A stretch of 64,000 nucleotides of DNA from Primulina eburnea (Eukaryota > Streptophyta > Magnoliopsida > Lamiales > Gesneriaceae): positions 45,836,342 to 45,900,341 of the forward strand of contig NC_133101.1 of the NCBI RefSeq assembly GCF_022965805.1, read 5' to 3'. Below are positions 34,193-45,777 of this stretch, piece by piece (the stretch's first letter is position 1; each line of letters starts with the position of its first letter). A program made the position numbers and the translations under genes. The notes under the pieces are model-generated. The model did no database searches. It was given only the letters and a program-made list of their open reading frames with translations, and was not told where the DNA came from.

Positions 34193-36830
34193 TATAACAG
34201 CCCATAAGCTCGTGTTTGAAAATTTGCAGAAAAATTAAAATTTTCTTTTTAAAATAATCAAAATTGCCTCATTCATAAATGAACTGATAAATAAAGTTTG
34301 ATGTTCAAAATGGCAGCGGAAGAAATTAACATTTTCGAAATAACAGTAAAAGTTTATCCAACGATAATTAAAATGTTTGAGCAAACAAATAATAATAAAT
34401 AATGAACTGAGGTCCTCGGGTCCTACTACTGCCGGTTTGAGCTGGCTCACTGGTCCCCGCCCTCGATCCCGACATCATCAGTACCTACAACAATCAAGTC
34501 TAGTGAGTCTAAAGACTCAACATGCATATATCGTAAATAACAAGTAAATATATAGTAAAATTCCAGGCTAGTGAAAATATCATGTCATGAGGCATATCGT
34601 AAAAATTTCGTGTCATGATTAATTATAATACGTGCATCACTGAACTGGGAAATCATAAATGAAAATGGTTGCTCCTTGGAGCCCTGTCATGAAATAACTT
34701 ATAATAATTTTCTGGTGAGATTATGGTCTACGCAAATGGTCCCTGAACTGAACTGAACTGAGCTGAGCTTACCGGTAATTGGCGACCGGACCAGTAACTG
34801 GCGACCAGGTTTAGTAATGTACGTATGATCAGACTACTGCCACAGTATACTGGGTGAAACAACTGAACTGACCGGTAACTGACGACCAGACCGGTAACTG
34901 GCGACCGGATTTAATAATGATAGTAAAGTGACCACAAGCAATATCGCATAAATCTCAAAATGAATATTTTTTTGCACGTAATATAATTAATTAACATAAT
35001 TAAATAACCTGCAATAATTTTACTGAATGGATTGGATCGCTCCCAGGCTCGCTGAAACCTACATATGCCATGAAAATATGCAATAGCTTTTACTTGACCA
35101 AACTATGCAATTAAATCCAAAAACTGAGACAAGTGTGCCTAATGACTTCATATTTAATCATGACTCCGAACCAACCCGAACCAACACTGAAACATCATAT
35201 ATTCATGATTAAAATACGCTTAAAATGATGAAGTAATACCCCTAAAATGGTGAGGGTCGAAATCTAGGTGGATGGAGGCCAAAACATAAAACGCTCTTTC
35301 GAGAGTCAATTTGGCACATCGCACCGTAAATTCTCGTACGACCTCAAAAATGATCCGAATCAGGAACGGCCAAAAACATGACCTTCCTAACTAAATTAGG
35401 TATTGTCCAATCCAAGGACATAGGCTAAAAATCAACCGAGAACTCAAAACACGCCTGAGAACAACAGCACCACTTGCTGTCAAATTACAGCAGCTGTGCA
35501 ATCGCATTTCTTGTGTCGTTTTCGAGACTACCGGTCATTGGGGCTTGAACCACCGACCAGAGACTCTTACGAACATCCCAAGGAATGATTTGAACCATGG
35601 CTATGGGCCCAAGGCCAGCCACAATTCGCACCACACCAGCAACAATCCGAAAAGTTCACCCGAGAGCACCTTTGCATGCGCGTGTGGTGTTTTGCTTTGT
35701 TTGCTGTCTCTGTCGTTCCAGTGGCCATTTGATTGACCATTGAATGATATAGACATCTAGGGGTATGGTATGAACCGTGGCTAAGGGCCATAGGCCAACC
35801 AAGATGCACACCATTCCACAAAATCGAACCATACTTGCTGTAAAAATGAGAATCTGAAATGAACAAGGGGGTGTTCTTGAGTTTTATTTTAAAATCCGAT
35901 TCACCATGGACCAAGCCTCCAAAAGGGCGACTTAGTCACGTCTTAGACATGCTAGGGAAGTATTCTAACCATGGCTATAGGCCTTGGTGCAGACAAGATC
36001 AGATTAATTTCCCTTTTGACAGCAAAACTTGATTTTCGAAACTCAAATGGACACAAATGGGAAGTTGCTGTCATTCCTTGATTTCTGGCGTGCATGGGGT
36101 TAAATGAATGGACCAACATGGTCCTAATGCATACTATTACATGTCTAGATGTCGTCTTGGAAGCCTAGAATCGAACCAATACCTGAAACCATCAAAACAA
36201 ATGAAACCGTGAAGAGCATCATGAAGGCCGAAAATCTGCATCTTTTATTTTCTGAAAATTCTTGAAAGATTTCGGTTTTTTGCATGGAAATGATGATCAT
36301 GTAATGTTAAATAATGATAATAGGACTTGATTGAAGAGTCAAGGAAGAATATATGCATGCCTGGTTTCATTTTGAAAGAAAAATGAAAGAATAAGACGAC
36401 TCGGCGGGAAGGAGATGGAGCGCTCTTGCTACCTTGCTTCTTCTCTTGATTATTTTTCTTTATGAGCTATCGGTTTTCCTCACTCAACCCACGAAAATGC
36501 TCTGAAATCCTCTCAATAATTCGGTCATGGGGGAGGGGAAATGGTTAGAAGGGTGAGGGAGATCCAATAATAAAGGGATACTAAGGGTATGACCAAATCT
36601 CCTCTTTTTAAATTTTGAATTTGGTTTGCTATCAAATCTTCTTGGGGGGGAAAAGAGGTGACCGATTTTTACCTGCTAGATGTAGGTTGATTATGATCTA
36701 ACATTAATTAATTAAGGATGATTAATAAATGAAAAGATTATCAAGTTAAGGGGTGGCAAGGAAAGGGTCAAAAGTGAGTTAGTATATACTTGTTGTCTCA
36801 CTAAAGGGGGTGGCCGAAATTTTACTTATA
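34193..36830 (-). repeat. Isolated gypsy LTR inside COP-B
   Basis: Reverse complement of the GYP5 5' LTR fragment (60001-60595): shared CCGGTAACTGGCGACC repeats, TGAGTCTAAAGACTCA at 34504-34519, and CAGCGGAA at 34314-34321. The plus-strand left end TATAACAGCCC corresponds to the LTR 3' end. A clean right end and target duplication were not found, so the 5' end may be truncated. Three copies of a CCATGGCTATGGGCC-like motif lie near 35596, 35773 and 35968. No coding region. Confidence 0.72.
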
Positions 36831-36892
36831 AATGCCGTGAAAGATATTCTTAAGTACTTGTGAAGGGCTAAGAACTTGTTCATGGTTGCATA
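36831..36892 (+). pseudogene. pol: COP-B RT, remaining fragment
   Basis: NAVKDILKYL-stop-RAKNLFMVA continues the COP-B polyprotein beyond the isolated LTR, then joins caulimovirid sequence abruptly. No 3' LTR of COP-B is in the window. Confidence 0.75.
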
Positions 36893-37123
36893 AAAAAAGC
36901 TTTTGAAAAATGGTCATTATTTTTACTTGCAAAGAAATTTACTTTGAAAGTTAATAAAACACAGGTAAAAGCTTTTCTGAAAAATAGAATTAAATCCAAA
37001 CCAGAAAAAGCTAAACTTTTAAGAAGGCAAGCTTTATGTCAAAATTATATTTTTAATATCATTATTATTAAATCTCACGAAAATATTCTTGCAGATTTTT
37101 TAACAAGAGATGGACAGCATTGA
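36893..37123 (+). pseudogene. Endogenous caulimovirid: RNase H C-terminal fragment
   Basis: An open frame of about 75 codons ending at 37123. The end motif IKSHENILADFLTRD is characteristic of the RNase H end of plant pararetroviruses (Caulimoviridae), and differs from the copia and gypsy versions here. Everything upstream (movement protein, coat, protease, RT) is missing, replaced by COP-B. This is an old integrated relic, not an active virus. Confidence 0.65.
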
Positions 37124-37832
37124 CATCGATGCAATTATCAAGATGTAGAGGCATTTGAGGAAACACCTTGAAATGCTTCAAAACGAGTTTAACAAGTTAG
37201 CACTGAACGCAGAAATTGAGGGAAGGTTCTAACAAGCAGATAAGAGAATTTGCTCTGATCGAATCACGTGATTACAGGCCTATACTCAGTTATGGTCTGT
37301 AATACAAAGGCCTATCCTCCAAGGCATTGAGAAGCCATTGATTTCTCGAATGAAGAGTTTTCGAGTACAGGACTTTATACCTGGAGCAGGGGATTTAAGT
37401 ACCCATTGCACAAGTGTTGAGCCGAGAACATCTCCTGATGAGTCGGCCAAAACAATAATTGAAACTCCAGATTCCGATCTCGAGTCTTCAAGTCAACCCT
37501 TCACCTTGGGGATTGAAGAGGGAGAGATCAACCTTATACCTGATACGGACAAGGGCAAATCTAAGGTTAGTACTAATGAAGCTGTAATTTCTCCATTCGA
37601 GGCTTACCAACAGACTTAAGAGAAATTAATCACAAGAATTGTCATCAACCCATCTATTGTTCGAGTTGATGTGGCTGGAAAATATTCTAAGGTATGGATG
37701 AAACCTAGTTCATATCCTAAGGAGGTAAAAATATGGTATGAATTTTGGGCTCTTGCGTCGGTTTATACTACTTCACCTGAGTTTCCCCGAGATTTCAGCA
37801 TTACCAAAATGGATTCAAGAAGCTGTGCATGA
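37110..37832 (+). pseudogene. Endogenous caulimovirid: downstream ORF, broken
   Basis: A second frame starts at ATG 37110, overlapping the end of the RNase H frame by 14 nt, and runs to a stop at 37830-37832. It has in-frame stops near 37146, 37230, 37272 and 37617. The N-terminal third is predicted helical and charged; the open middle part is 37338-37619. The two-frame arrangement resembles florendovirus-like relics in plant genomes, whose second ORF has no known function (inference). I do not assign a function. Confidence 0.5.
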
Positions 37833-38060
37833 AACTTAGACAAACAATGATTATTTTATACTCTAGACAAAACCAAGGACCACCTCAATAGTGGAGTAAA
37901 GGGACCACTCAACCACTACAGAAAGTGGTCCGCATACAAGCTGTAAAGGCTCATTAAGAGTTGAAGTCTGAGTTTCAAATTCGGAGAGTCTTCTATAAAT
38001 AAGCAAGAAGAATGAAGTTGAGATTATCGAATATTTCCTCAATTTCTTTCAGAAATAAAT
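37833..38060 (+). promoter_or_regulatory. Caulimovirid-type intergenic region with TATA box
   Basis: TATAAATAAG at 37994-38003 is preceded by repeated GTGGTCC and GGACCAC blocks (37878-37930) and followed by a T-rich leader and AATAAATTGTAATA (38054). The position after the last ORF suits the single promoter of a caulimovirid. Activity unknown. Confidence 0.45.
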
Positions 38061-39247
38061 TGTAATATTTCTCTTTCCAGTTTATGTATTTTGTAAGTTC
38101 AACAATTTTTAGTAGCTAAAAAAGTTTCTCCTACTCTAAAAAAAGTTACTATGCAATAATATTTTGTATGTTTGAATAAAATAACCAAGGCTTTTGCCCT
38201 TCTCATGTATTAGTTTTAGATTGAACTATTTTACTATACACCCTGAGGTAGGAAACGAAACAGGGTTGTTCTAAGTGCTGTTGAAGGAATCTGGATCAGG
38301 AACCATCTGTTGAGACTGCGTAGTTAGGCTATGAGGAGCAGTCTGCAAAACCCGGTGGATATTACCCGATGAAATTAGGGTCAAAGAGGTAAATAGTTCA
38401 ATTTATTATACGGAAGCATGATGGGCCTTTTATAAAAAAAAAAATCGATAATTTGAATGGTTTATAGGCTGGAAACCTTGTATAGTTGTATGTCTTGAGG
38501 CTAAATGTCTTTAAGAACAGGCTCGATAGGTATAACAATGCAACGTACCAAAATCATAGAGTTGAATGATGTTTTTGAAAATTTTAGAAAATTGGAGAGT
38601 TTAAACAAAAAAATAAGGGGATGAGGAGTGAGGAGAAAGTTGAGTTTGAGAAATGGAGTGATTACAAATTTCACCATTAAATAATCGATTTTATTGTTAA
38701 ATTTTTTCAAGCACATGGTTAAAAATATATGTTAGTAATTTATTTTTACGATTTTGACGAAATTGACTAAATTTGATGAAAAGAACATAGTTGCATGACT
38801 ATAAATCAACGATACATACATATCTAAAAATATAACAAATCAATATATACAAAAATAAAATTGAATTTTTTCTTATATTATATTTAGGTTATTTGATAAT
38901 TACCTCCTTTATTAAAAAGTTAAAAACGATAACTTATAATTTATAACAATGACAAATTTTACATTGTGAATTAAACTTTGTCCATAGTCTATGATATGGT
39001 CAAAACTAAAAAATTCAGTAGAACTCAAAAAAAGAATTTGCAATTATTATTTTATAAATATATTGAGAATAGTTAACTTTGTACATATTTGTATATATTT
39101 CAAAAAGTTGGTTAATAAGTTGGGATAATTTCAACTGGAAATTATGGTGAGAGGATAAAAAAAGTCAGTAAAACTAAAAATTTAAAAAATTGGTAAATAT
39201 TCACAAGTCTATTCAACAAATAATAATAATTTCTCTACTAGTTCTCA
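38061..39247. other. AT-rich intergenic sequence
   Basis: Nothing recognised beyond short AT-rich runs. Before GYP3 inserted, this was continuous with 54773-55192. The first 300 bp may still be caulimovirid leader. Confidence 0.5.
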
Positions 39248-39252
39248 CATAA
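39248..39252. other. Target site duplication of GYP3, left copy
   Basis: CATAA, matches 54768-54772. Confidence 0.9.
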
Positions 39253-39436
39253 TGTAAGGCCCGAGAATTTGATTACCGTAATCGGAAATGATTTGGGTAT
39301 AATTACCGTAATCTGAGATTAATCTGAAATGATTTATGGATTAATTAATGTGATATAAAGGATCACGTTGTAATTGGATTTTGAATTGTGAAACACGAGC
39401 CATGCGAGAAGCCAAGGGAAAAGTCCAGAGGAATTG

Positions 39437-39674
39437 GCGCATATGCGCGAAAATGAGCGCGCATATGCGCGAGGCGTCCAACAGCAAGTCCAGAAACTTG
39501 CGCGCACATGCGCGGCGTCCATGCGCGCACCGGTGCGGAGTGTCCAGAAACTTGCGCGCACATGCGCGGCTGGAGGCGCGCACATGCGCGAGAAGGGAGA
39601 AGCGGAAGGTGCCGGGCCGAACCTTCGGCGCATATACGCGGCTTGGTGCGCGCATATGCGCGCGGCATGCATTT
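39437..39674. repeat. GCGCATATGCGC palindrome array (GYP3 5' LTR)
   Basis: About eight units GCGCATATGCGC or GCGCGCACATGCGCG with spacers such as GTCCAGAAACTT (twice). The same array is at 52660-52896. It generates several overlapping spurious ORFs in all frames. Confidence 0.92.
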
Positions 39675-39710
39675 TGTGAAATCGCCACTTGTTCTCTTGG
39701 AATGCACGAG

Positions 39711-39711
39711 T

Positions 39712-39743
<32 letters not shown>

Positions 39744-39763
39744 AATATATATATATATACATG
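39711..39763 (+). promoter_or_regulatory. TATA-rich promoter region of GYP3 LTR
   Basis: TTATATATATATACATATAT starts about 40 bp after the palindrome array. This run and its counterpart at 52935 explain most of the length difference of the two LTRs. Confidence 0.5.
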
Positions 39764-39875
39764 CAAGCATAATCCATAGAAAACGAAGGAATTGAGGGGA
39801 AACGTGCTAAGTTTTCTTCGAAGGTATTATCGTGAGTTGTAAACGATCCGTCCGTCTGCTTTCAAATCCAACTTC

Positions 39876-39880
39876 AGTAC
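39876..39880. other. Target site duplication of GYP2, left copy
   Basis: AGTAC, matches 47055-47059. The uninterrupted sequence CAGTACTAAGTTCC survives in the GYP3 3' LTR at 53084-53097, which confirms the site. Confidence 0.96.
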
Positions 39881-40793
39881 TGTAGTGACCCGTTCCAGAA
39901 TCACCTACTAATCAGAACTTAAGCATGCAAAATTAACATTTAAAACGGAATCAGGTAAACAGCGGAAAAACAGTAATACAACCCAATCGAATCTGTAAGT
40001 ACAAAATACTTAAACAACCAGATCGAACTAAATTCTAAGAACAAATACCAATAACTACAAGTCAACCTCTGCCAGCTCCCTGTCCACTCCCTCCTGGACC
40101 GCCCAACCTGAGACCTGTCCCATCGAATAGGGTGTCCAAAACAGAGATAAACCGAGGACGTGAGCATAAAACGCTCAGCACCGAAAGCATGAGTATACAA
40201 GACTATGACATGCATGTATGCAAAATGTACTGGATACCGGGATCTGGGTATATCGAAATACTGCTCAGGTAAATGACGTCAAGGTATGTAGCACTCTGCG
40301 CCGTCGCACCAGGAGGTGGCTCCCATACCAAAATAAACCTGTGGATATACCGGTGACCTGACCACCGTCGGCCAACGGGGTCCAACCATCCACAACAAAC
40401 GAGGGCTGAGCACCCTCTCAACAGGCTATCTCAAAGATAATCAGGCTCAACATGATTATGCAAATGCCGCATAATAAACCATGCATCATATGACAGATAA
40501 TAATGCAACATATAAACATGCAACACATAGTAAAGCATACTCAATCCTGCTATCTCGGATAGTACTTTCGTACCTCAAATCAGTAGATCCTAGCAATCAG
40601 CTCTAGAATCAAGCCTGCGTCCGTAGTCAGCCCACTGATGCCGCTAGCTCCCAACTAAAGCACAGCTCCGCTACAAGACTAGTAGCTCCCCGCTAGTGCC
40701 TAATCCTCGGGAAAAGACTAGAAACCCATCAGAAACGACTAAAACGCTCTGGAACACTCGGAATTGGCGAGTAAAAAGTGAAGCCTCGCGCCT

Positions 40794-40803
40794 CTATTTA
40801 TAG
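40794..40803 (-). promoter_or_regulatory. TATA box of GYP2 LTR
   Basis: Minus strand CTATAAATAG, 7 bp downstream of the palindrome array; same at 46707-46716 in the 5' LTR, where it would drive the element. Confidence 0.75.
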
Positions 40804-40809
40804 ACAACG

Positions 40810-41085
40810 ATCGGATGATCCGATCCTCTTCGGACGATCCGATCCACTTCGGACGATCCGAACCCTGTACCCTTCGGACCTTCCGAACCCTTATCGGACG
40901 ATCCGAACCTTGCATGTCTTCCACGTGTCCAGACACCTGTCTTCGGACGATCCGAACCCTGATCGGACGATCCGAACTCTGCATGTCTTCCACGTGTCCA
41001 GCCACCTGTCTTCGGACGATCCGAACCCTCTTCGGACGATCCGACCCTATTCGGACGATCCGAACCCGGTTCGGTCCTTCCGATC
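40810..41085. repeat. TCGGACGATCCGA palindrome array (GYP2 left LTR)
   Basis: Eleven units of TCGGACGATCCGA or near variants. Two of the gaps are filled by a repeated 30-bp spacer containing the G-box core CACGTG (CTTCCACGTGTCCAG). Same array at 46722-46997. Confidence 0.95.
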
Positions 41086-41141
41086 CCACCGAAATATAAT
41101 TAATCCAATAATTAACTCAAATTAGGCATCGGGATACTACA

Positions 41142-41158
41142 TTCTCCCCCTCTAAAAA
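41142..41158 (-). other. GYP2 polypurine tract
   Basis: Minus strand TTTTAGAGGGGGAGAA directly before TGTAGTATCC. Confidence 0.88.
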
Positions 41159-41280
41159 GGATTTCGTCCGCGAAATCGAGTCTGAAGAATGACAATTCTG
41201 AACAACAATACATTCAACTTAAGAATGAATTACAACTGAAAGCACAACTGAAATTACAATCATAACTGAAAATACTACAA

Positions 41281-42900
41281 CTAGAACATCTCTGGATGCT
41301 CTGACCGCATGCGACTCTCTAGTTCCCAAGTAGCTTCTTCAGTACCTCGGCGCTGCCACTGCACTAAGACAAGAGGAATAGTCTTATTCCGCAGTACCTT
41401 ATCCTTTCGGTCTAAGATCGAAACCGGTCTTTCTACAAAAGACAAATCCGGATTCAGCCGAACTTCTGTTGGATGCAAAACATGAGACTCATCCGCTACG
41501 TATCGTCTCAACAAGGACACATGAAACACATTGTGAACACTAGACAGATACGGTGGCAAAACTAATCTGTAGGCCAAGTCTCCCACACATTCTAAGATCT
41601 CAAAAGGACCAATGAATCTCGGAGATAGCTTACCCTTGAGTCCAAATCTCAGAATCCTCCGAAAAGGTGATACCTTGAGAAACACTTTCTCGCCTGCATC
41701 AAAATGAAGAGGTCTGCGCTTGGTGTTCGCATAACTCGCTTGTCGATCCTGAGCAGTCTTAATCCGCTGTTTGATCACAAGAACTTTGTCCATGGCCTGC
41801 TGAATCAATTCTGGACCCTCGACCTGTCGTTCTCCGACTTCCTCCCAGAACAGAGGAGTACGACAACGTCGACCATACAATGCTTCAAACGGAGACATAC
41901 CAATACTCCTATGAAAACTGTTGTTGTATGCAAACTCTATCAGTGGCAGATGATCCTGCCAAGCTGGCCCGAAATCCATCACACAAGATCTCAACATATC
42001 CTCAAGAGTACGAATAGTCCTCTCTGACTGACCGTCAGTCTCTGGGTGATATGCAGTACTCAAACTCAAGGTAGTGCCCAAAGCTTGCTGAAAGCTGCCC
42101 CAAAATCTAGATGTAAATCGAGGATCTCTGTCACTAACGATACTCACGGGCACACCATGAAACCGTACAATCTCCTGAATGTACAACCGTGCCATCCGAT
42201 CGAAAGTGAAATCTCTGTTATACGGAAGAAAATGGGCAGACTTAGTAAGTCGATCCACTACCACCCAGATAGCATCTCTATTCCCCACAGACATAGGCAA
42301 GTGAGTCACGAAGTCCATCGTGATATGCTCCCACTTCCACTCCGGAATAGGAAGATTCTGCAACAAACCTCCAGGTCGTCGATACTCAGCCTTCACCTGC
42401 TGACAGACAAGGCACTTGGAGACATACTGATAAACATTACGTTTCATACCTTTCCACCAAAATCGAGTCCTCAAATCCTTATACATCTTGTTGCTCCCTG
42501 GATGAACACTCAACTTGCTACGATGAGCCTGGGACAAAATCTCCTCCCTCAAAGTGTCATCTTCCGGTACAACAACACGACCAGATAAGCACAAAAGACC
42601 CTCGGACTGATAGTGGAAACCAGAAGTATTATCTCCATCAGCCAACCGAGCTAATTTCTGAACCTTAGAATCAGACATCTGAGCATCTCTAATCCGAGAA
42701 TACAAAACTGGCTCGGACAAAATAGTAGCTATACGGATACTCTCTGTCCCCTTCCGATGCTTACAATTGAATCCCATCGAACAGAAATCCTGAATAATCC
42801 CAGATACAGCACAAGTCTGAAGAGCAGATAATCTCACCTTGCGACTAAGAGCATCGGCCGTGAGATTCGCAGATCCTGGATGATACTTGATCTCACAATC
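41281..42900 (-). CDS. pol: GYP2 integrase, with RNase H end
   Basis: Open from just after the nonsense codon at ~42901 to the stop at 41281. It begins with the end of RNase H ([17 protein letters not shown]), then the integrase zinc finger (HRSKLSVHPGSNKMYKDL and CLVCQQVKAEYRRPGG), the core HITMDFVTHLPMSVGN, VSIVSDRDPRFTSRFWGS and TDGQSERTIRTLEDML (DDE triad), GPFEILECVG, HNVFHVSLLRRYV and the chromodomain-like end PLVLVQWQRRGTEEATWELE. It would insert the cDNA into chromatin. All catalytic residues are in place; only the stop separates it from the RT. Confidence 0.94.
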   Translation of the reverse strand, partial: DCEIKYHPGSANLTADALSRKVRLSALQTCAVSGIIQDFCSMGFNCKHRKGTESIRIATILSEPVLYSRIRDAQMSDSKVQKLARLADGDNTSGFHYQSEGLLCLSGRVVVPEDDTLREEILSQAHRSKLSVHPGSNKMYKDLRTRFWWKGMKRNVYQYVSKCLVCQQVKAEYRRPGGLLQNLPIPEWKWEHITMDFVTHLPMSVGNRDAIWVVVDRLTKSAHFLPYNRDFTFDRMARLYIQEIVRFHGVPVSIVSDRDPRFTSRFWGSFQQALGTTLSLSTAYHPETDGQSERTIRTLEDMLRSCVMDFGPAWQDHLPLIEFAYNNSFHRSIGMSPFEALYGRRCRTPLFWEEVGERQVEGPELIQQAMDKVLVIKQRIKTAQDRQASYANTKRRPLHFDAGEKVFLKVSPFRRILRFGLKGKLSPRFIGPFEILECVGDLAYRLVLPPYLSSVHNVFHVSLLRRYVADESHVLHPTEVRLNPDLSFVERPVSILDRKDKVLRNKTIPLVLVQWQRRGTEEATWELESRMRSEHPEMF

Positions 42901-44850
42901 TTAATCTTTGAGTAGATCCATCCAACGACGCTGACGCATGTTCAACTCAGCCTGAGTGAACAGATACTTCAAACTCTTATGATCAGTGAAGATCTCAAAT
43001 CGCTCACCATACAGATAATGGCGCCAGATTTTCAAAGCAAAAACGATCGCTGCTAATTCCAGATCATGAACAGGATAGTTTTCCTCATGAGGCTTTAACT
43101 GTCTCGACGCATAAGCAATCACATGCTCATTCTGCATCAGAACACACCCTAGTCCCTGTAAAGAGGCATCGGTGTAAACACTGAAACCACCAGATCCAGA
43201 CGGTAAAGCCAAAACAGGCGCAGATGTCAAACGTCTGCGAAGTTCCAAGAAACTCTCTTCGCACTCTGATGTCCATTCAAATGAAACATCTTTCCGAGTG
43301 AGCTGAGTGAGTGGCTTAGCAATCTGAGAGAAGTTGACAATGAAACGGCGATAATACCCAGCCAATCCCAGAAAACTGCGGATCTCGGCTACTGTCGTCG
43401 GACGCGACCAGTTCAATACCGCTTCCACCTTGCTTGGGTCAACTGAAACTCCCTTGCTAGAAATGACATGACCAAGGAATACAACCCTGTCAATCCAAAA
43501 CTCACATTTACTCAACTTCGCATAAAGCTGATTCTCGCGAAGTGTCTGTAAAATAATCCTTAAGTGTTGTACGTGTTCTTGCTGATCATGCGAATAGATT
43601 AAGATATCATCTATAAACACCACAACAAACTTATCCAAGAAATCCCGAAATACCCGATTCATCAGGTCCATAAAAACTGCTGGTGCATTCGTCACCCCAA
43701 AAGGCATAACCAGAAACTCATAATGCCCATACCGGGTCCTGAATGCAGTCTTCGATATATCTCCCTGATGAACTCGAAGCTGATGATAACCAGACCTTAA
43801 ATCAATCTTGGAATACACAGAGGTACCTTGCAGTTGATCAAATAAATCATCAATCCGTGGCAACGGATACTTATTCTTTATCGTAGCACGATTCAACTGC
43901 CGATAATCTATGCAGAGCCGCATAGAACCATCCTTCTTTTTGACAAAAAGAACTGGTGCTCCCCACGGGGACACACTGGGTCGAATATACCCCTTGTCAA
44001 GAAGATCCTGCAACTGCTGTTTCAATTCTTGCATTTCCGCTGGAGCTAAACGATAAGGAGCTCTAGAGATTGGTGCCGTGCCTGGCACTAAATCAATGCC
44101 GAAATCCACATCCCGAACGGGAGGAAAACCAGGAATCTCCTCGGGAAAAACATCCGGAAAATCGCAAACCACTGGAATGTCACTGATACCGACACTAACT
44201 GCGGACGAATCAATAGCATAGATAAGGTAGCCTTCCCCGCCCGACTCTAAAGCACAACAGGCTTTCAGAGCAGAAACCACAGGCATCGGGGGTCGCGCTC
44301 CCTCTCCATAGAAAAACCAACTGTCGCCCTCAACTGGACGAAACTGCACAAACTTCTGATAACAGTCCACAGTAGCTCTAAACACAGTCAGCACATCTAT
44401 TCCCAGAATGCAATCAAAATCCTCCATCGCAAGAATCATCAAATTAGCAGTTAAAACATTACCCTCAAACTCTGGAGGACAACCCAAAACTAGACGTTTA
44501 GCTAGCACCGAATGACCCATCGGCGTGGAAACAGATACCACAACGTCCAAAGAAGTGAAAGGTAACTTATGACGCTTAGCAAATCTCGCAGATATGAATG
44601 AATGCGATGCACCAGTATCAATGAGAACGTAAGCAGGTAATCCACATAATAAAAACACACCTGCGATAACTCTCTCGTTCTCCTCAGCCGCCTGATCCTG
44701 GTTAAGAGCAAAGACCTGCCCTTGAGTACGCGGTCGGAGGTTAGAATCCTGAGTAGACTGTCCCTGCTGTGGCCTCTGATGAACTGAAGCCTGAGAACCA
44801 GATCCTGATCCTCCGCCCGTCTGTGGACAATCTCTCTTCATGTGGCCCAA
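42901..44850 (-). CDS. pol: GYP2 protease, reverse transcriptase, RNase H
   Basis: An open frame of about 650 codons. Protease: [15 protein letters not shown] and [86 protein letters not shown], catalytic [32 protein letters not shown]. RNase [52 protein letters not shown]. It ends at MDLLKD-stop, where a Tyr codon has become TAA (42901-42903). At the gag side, the last zinc knuckle lies at the beginning of this frame. Gag and protease are joined without an intron ([20 protein letters not shown]), unlike GYP1. Confidence 0.95.
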   Translation of the reverse strand: MGHMKRDCPQTGGGSGSGSQASVHQRPQQGQSTQDSNLRPRTQGQVFALNQDQAAEENERVIAGVFLLCGLPAYVLIDTGASHSFISARFAKRHKLPFTSLDVVVSVSTPMGHSVLAKRLVLGCPPEFEGNVLTANLMILAMEDFDCILGIDVLTVFRATVDCYQKFVQFRPVEGDSWFFYGEGARPPMPVVSALKACCALESGGEGYLIYAIDSSAVSVGISDIPVVCDFPDVFPEEIPGFPPVRDVDFGIDLVPGTAPISRAPYRLAPAEMQELKQQLQDLLDKGYIRPSVSPWGAPVLFVKKKDGSMRLCIDYRQLNRATIKNKYPLPRIDDLFDQLQGTSVYSKIDLRSGYHQLRVHQGDISKTAFRTRYGHYEFLVMPFGVTNAPAVFMDLMNRVFRDFLDKFVVVFIDDILIYSHDQQEHVQHLRIILQTLRENQLYAKLSKCEFWIDRVVFLGHVISSKGVSVDPSKVEAVLNWSRPTTVAEIRSFLGLAGYYRRFIVNFSQIAKPLTQLTRKDVSFEWTSECEESFLELRRRLTSAPVLALPSGSGGFSVYTDASLQGLGCVLMQNEHVIAYASRQLKPHEENYPVHDLELAAIVFALKIWRHYLYGERFEIFTDHKSLKYLFTQAELNMRQRRWMDLLKD

Positions 44851-45707
44851 CTCACCGCACTTGTAACAAGCACCCGCAACCTTGCGACAACGTTCCGTCG
44901 GATGATCCTTCCCGCAGTGCTGACACGGGCCCCTCTTCTTCCCAAAATGGTGAACTCCTCCAGATCCAGAGGAAGAAGAGTAGATCCAGCTTTCTTGAAT
45001 GCTTGGGCGCGGGGACCCAAAGAACTAGTAGGACGAGCAGACTGCATGGCTCGACCTCTCAGCAAACTGCCCTCAGCCTGGCGACAACGATTCACAAGGC
45101 CCTCATACGATGTCGGATCATCGCAGACAACAACCCGATCATAAATCTCCTGATTGAGGCCCTGAAGAAAATGGTTATACTTGGCACTAGCATTGTCACT
45201 GACATGCGGAACATACGGAAGCAACTCAAAGAACTTCTGCTGATACTCATCAACAGACAAACTTCCCTGCTTCAGATTGATCAACTCAATCGCCTTGGTC
45301 TGCAGAAGAGCTGGCGGAAAGTAAAGCAACATGAAAGCGGCTCGGAAATCGGCCCAAAGAACTCGACCATGTCGCTGAACTATCGGTGCAGAGGTAGACC
45401 TCCACCACTTGCGCGCACCACCTTCCAGCAAGAAATCAAGGGTATCAATCTGCTGCTCCGCCGAGCACTGAAAAGTCTTGAAGCAGCTCTCCATCCTCTC
45501 GAGCCAGTTCTCTGCAACATCCGGGGTCTCACCGCCTGAAAGAGGTTTCGGCCCCATCTGCAAGAACCGATGCATACTAAAACTCCGAGGCTCATCACGA
45601 CGGTGTTGACGACGTTCTCGATGCTCTCGACGACGCTCCCGATCGTCGCGGTCTCCCCAGCGTCCAACGCTGCCATGACTACTAGCATCGTCGTCAAAAC
45701 CAGACAT
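44838..45707 (-). CDS. gag: GYP2 gag
   Basis: Starts at ATG 45707-45705 ([17 protein letters not shown]), with an Arg-rich N-terminus. The gag core holds [60 protein letters not shown] and [14 protein letters not shown]. Near 44985 a one-base change shifts the frame; in the next frame the nucleocapsid continues with [13 protein letters not shown] and [14 protein letters not shown] before joining the protease. Gag would form the particle. Apart from this shift it looks complete. Confidence 0.92.
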   Translation of the reverse strand: MSGFDDDASSHGSVGRWGDRDDRERRREHRERRQHRRDEPRSFSMHRFLQMGPKPLSGGETPDVAENWLERMESCFKTFQCSAEQQIDTLDFLLEGGARKWWRSTSAPIVQRHGRVLWADFRAAFMLLYFPPALLQTKAIELINLKQGSLSVDEYQQKFFELLPYVPHVSDNASAKYNHFLQGLNQEIYDRVVVCDDPTSYEGLVNRCRQAEGSLLRGRAMQSARPTSSLGPRAQAFKKAGSTLLPLDLEEFTILGRRGARVSTAGRIIRRNVVARLRVLVTSAVSWAT

Positions 45708-45777
45708 CTCTTAGCTACAAAAGTTACCAGAGATTAAACCCAAAAGAACAGTTCTAAATCCCAAAATCTTAATGCAT

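Larger units (their letters stand above)
39253..39880 (+). repeat. GYP3 5' LTR, first part
   Basis: From TGTAAGGCCCGAGAATT to the GYP2 insertion after AGTAC; equivalent to 52476-53089 of the 3' LTR. Holds the GCGCATATGCGC array (39437-39674) and a TA-rich promoter region (39711-39763). Confidence 0.92.
39881..41141 (-). repeat. GYP2 3' LTR (left copy)
   Basis: 1261 bp, TGTAGTGACCCG to GGATACTACA (plus strand). U3 lies at the right end: start 41141, palindrome array 41085-40810, TATA 40803-40794, then the transcribed part. Confidence 0.95.

Noticed and set aside
39334..39779. Several overlapping ORFs of 80-147 codons on both strands, Ala/Arg/Cys-rich with Tyr-Ile runs (also 52557-53004)
   Set aside because: Produced by the GCGCATATGCGC array and the TA-rich run, which lack stops in all frames; no protein resemblance.
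40810..41085. CRISPR-like array of short palindromic repeats (also 46722-46997)
   Set aside because: Plant nuclear LTR context, 13-bp units with spacers of variable length that are themselves repeated, and an identical copy in the other LTR of the same element.
41704..42588. Plus-strand ORFs of 107 and 180 codons, and 44769-45539 (256 codons)
   Set aside because: Antisense shadows of the well supported GYP2 gag-pol.
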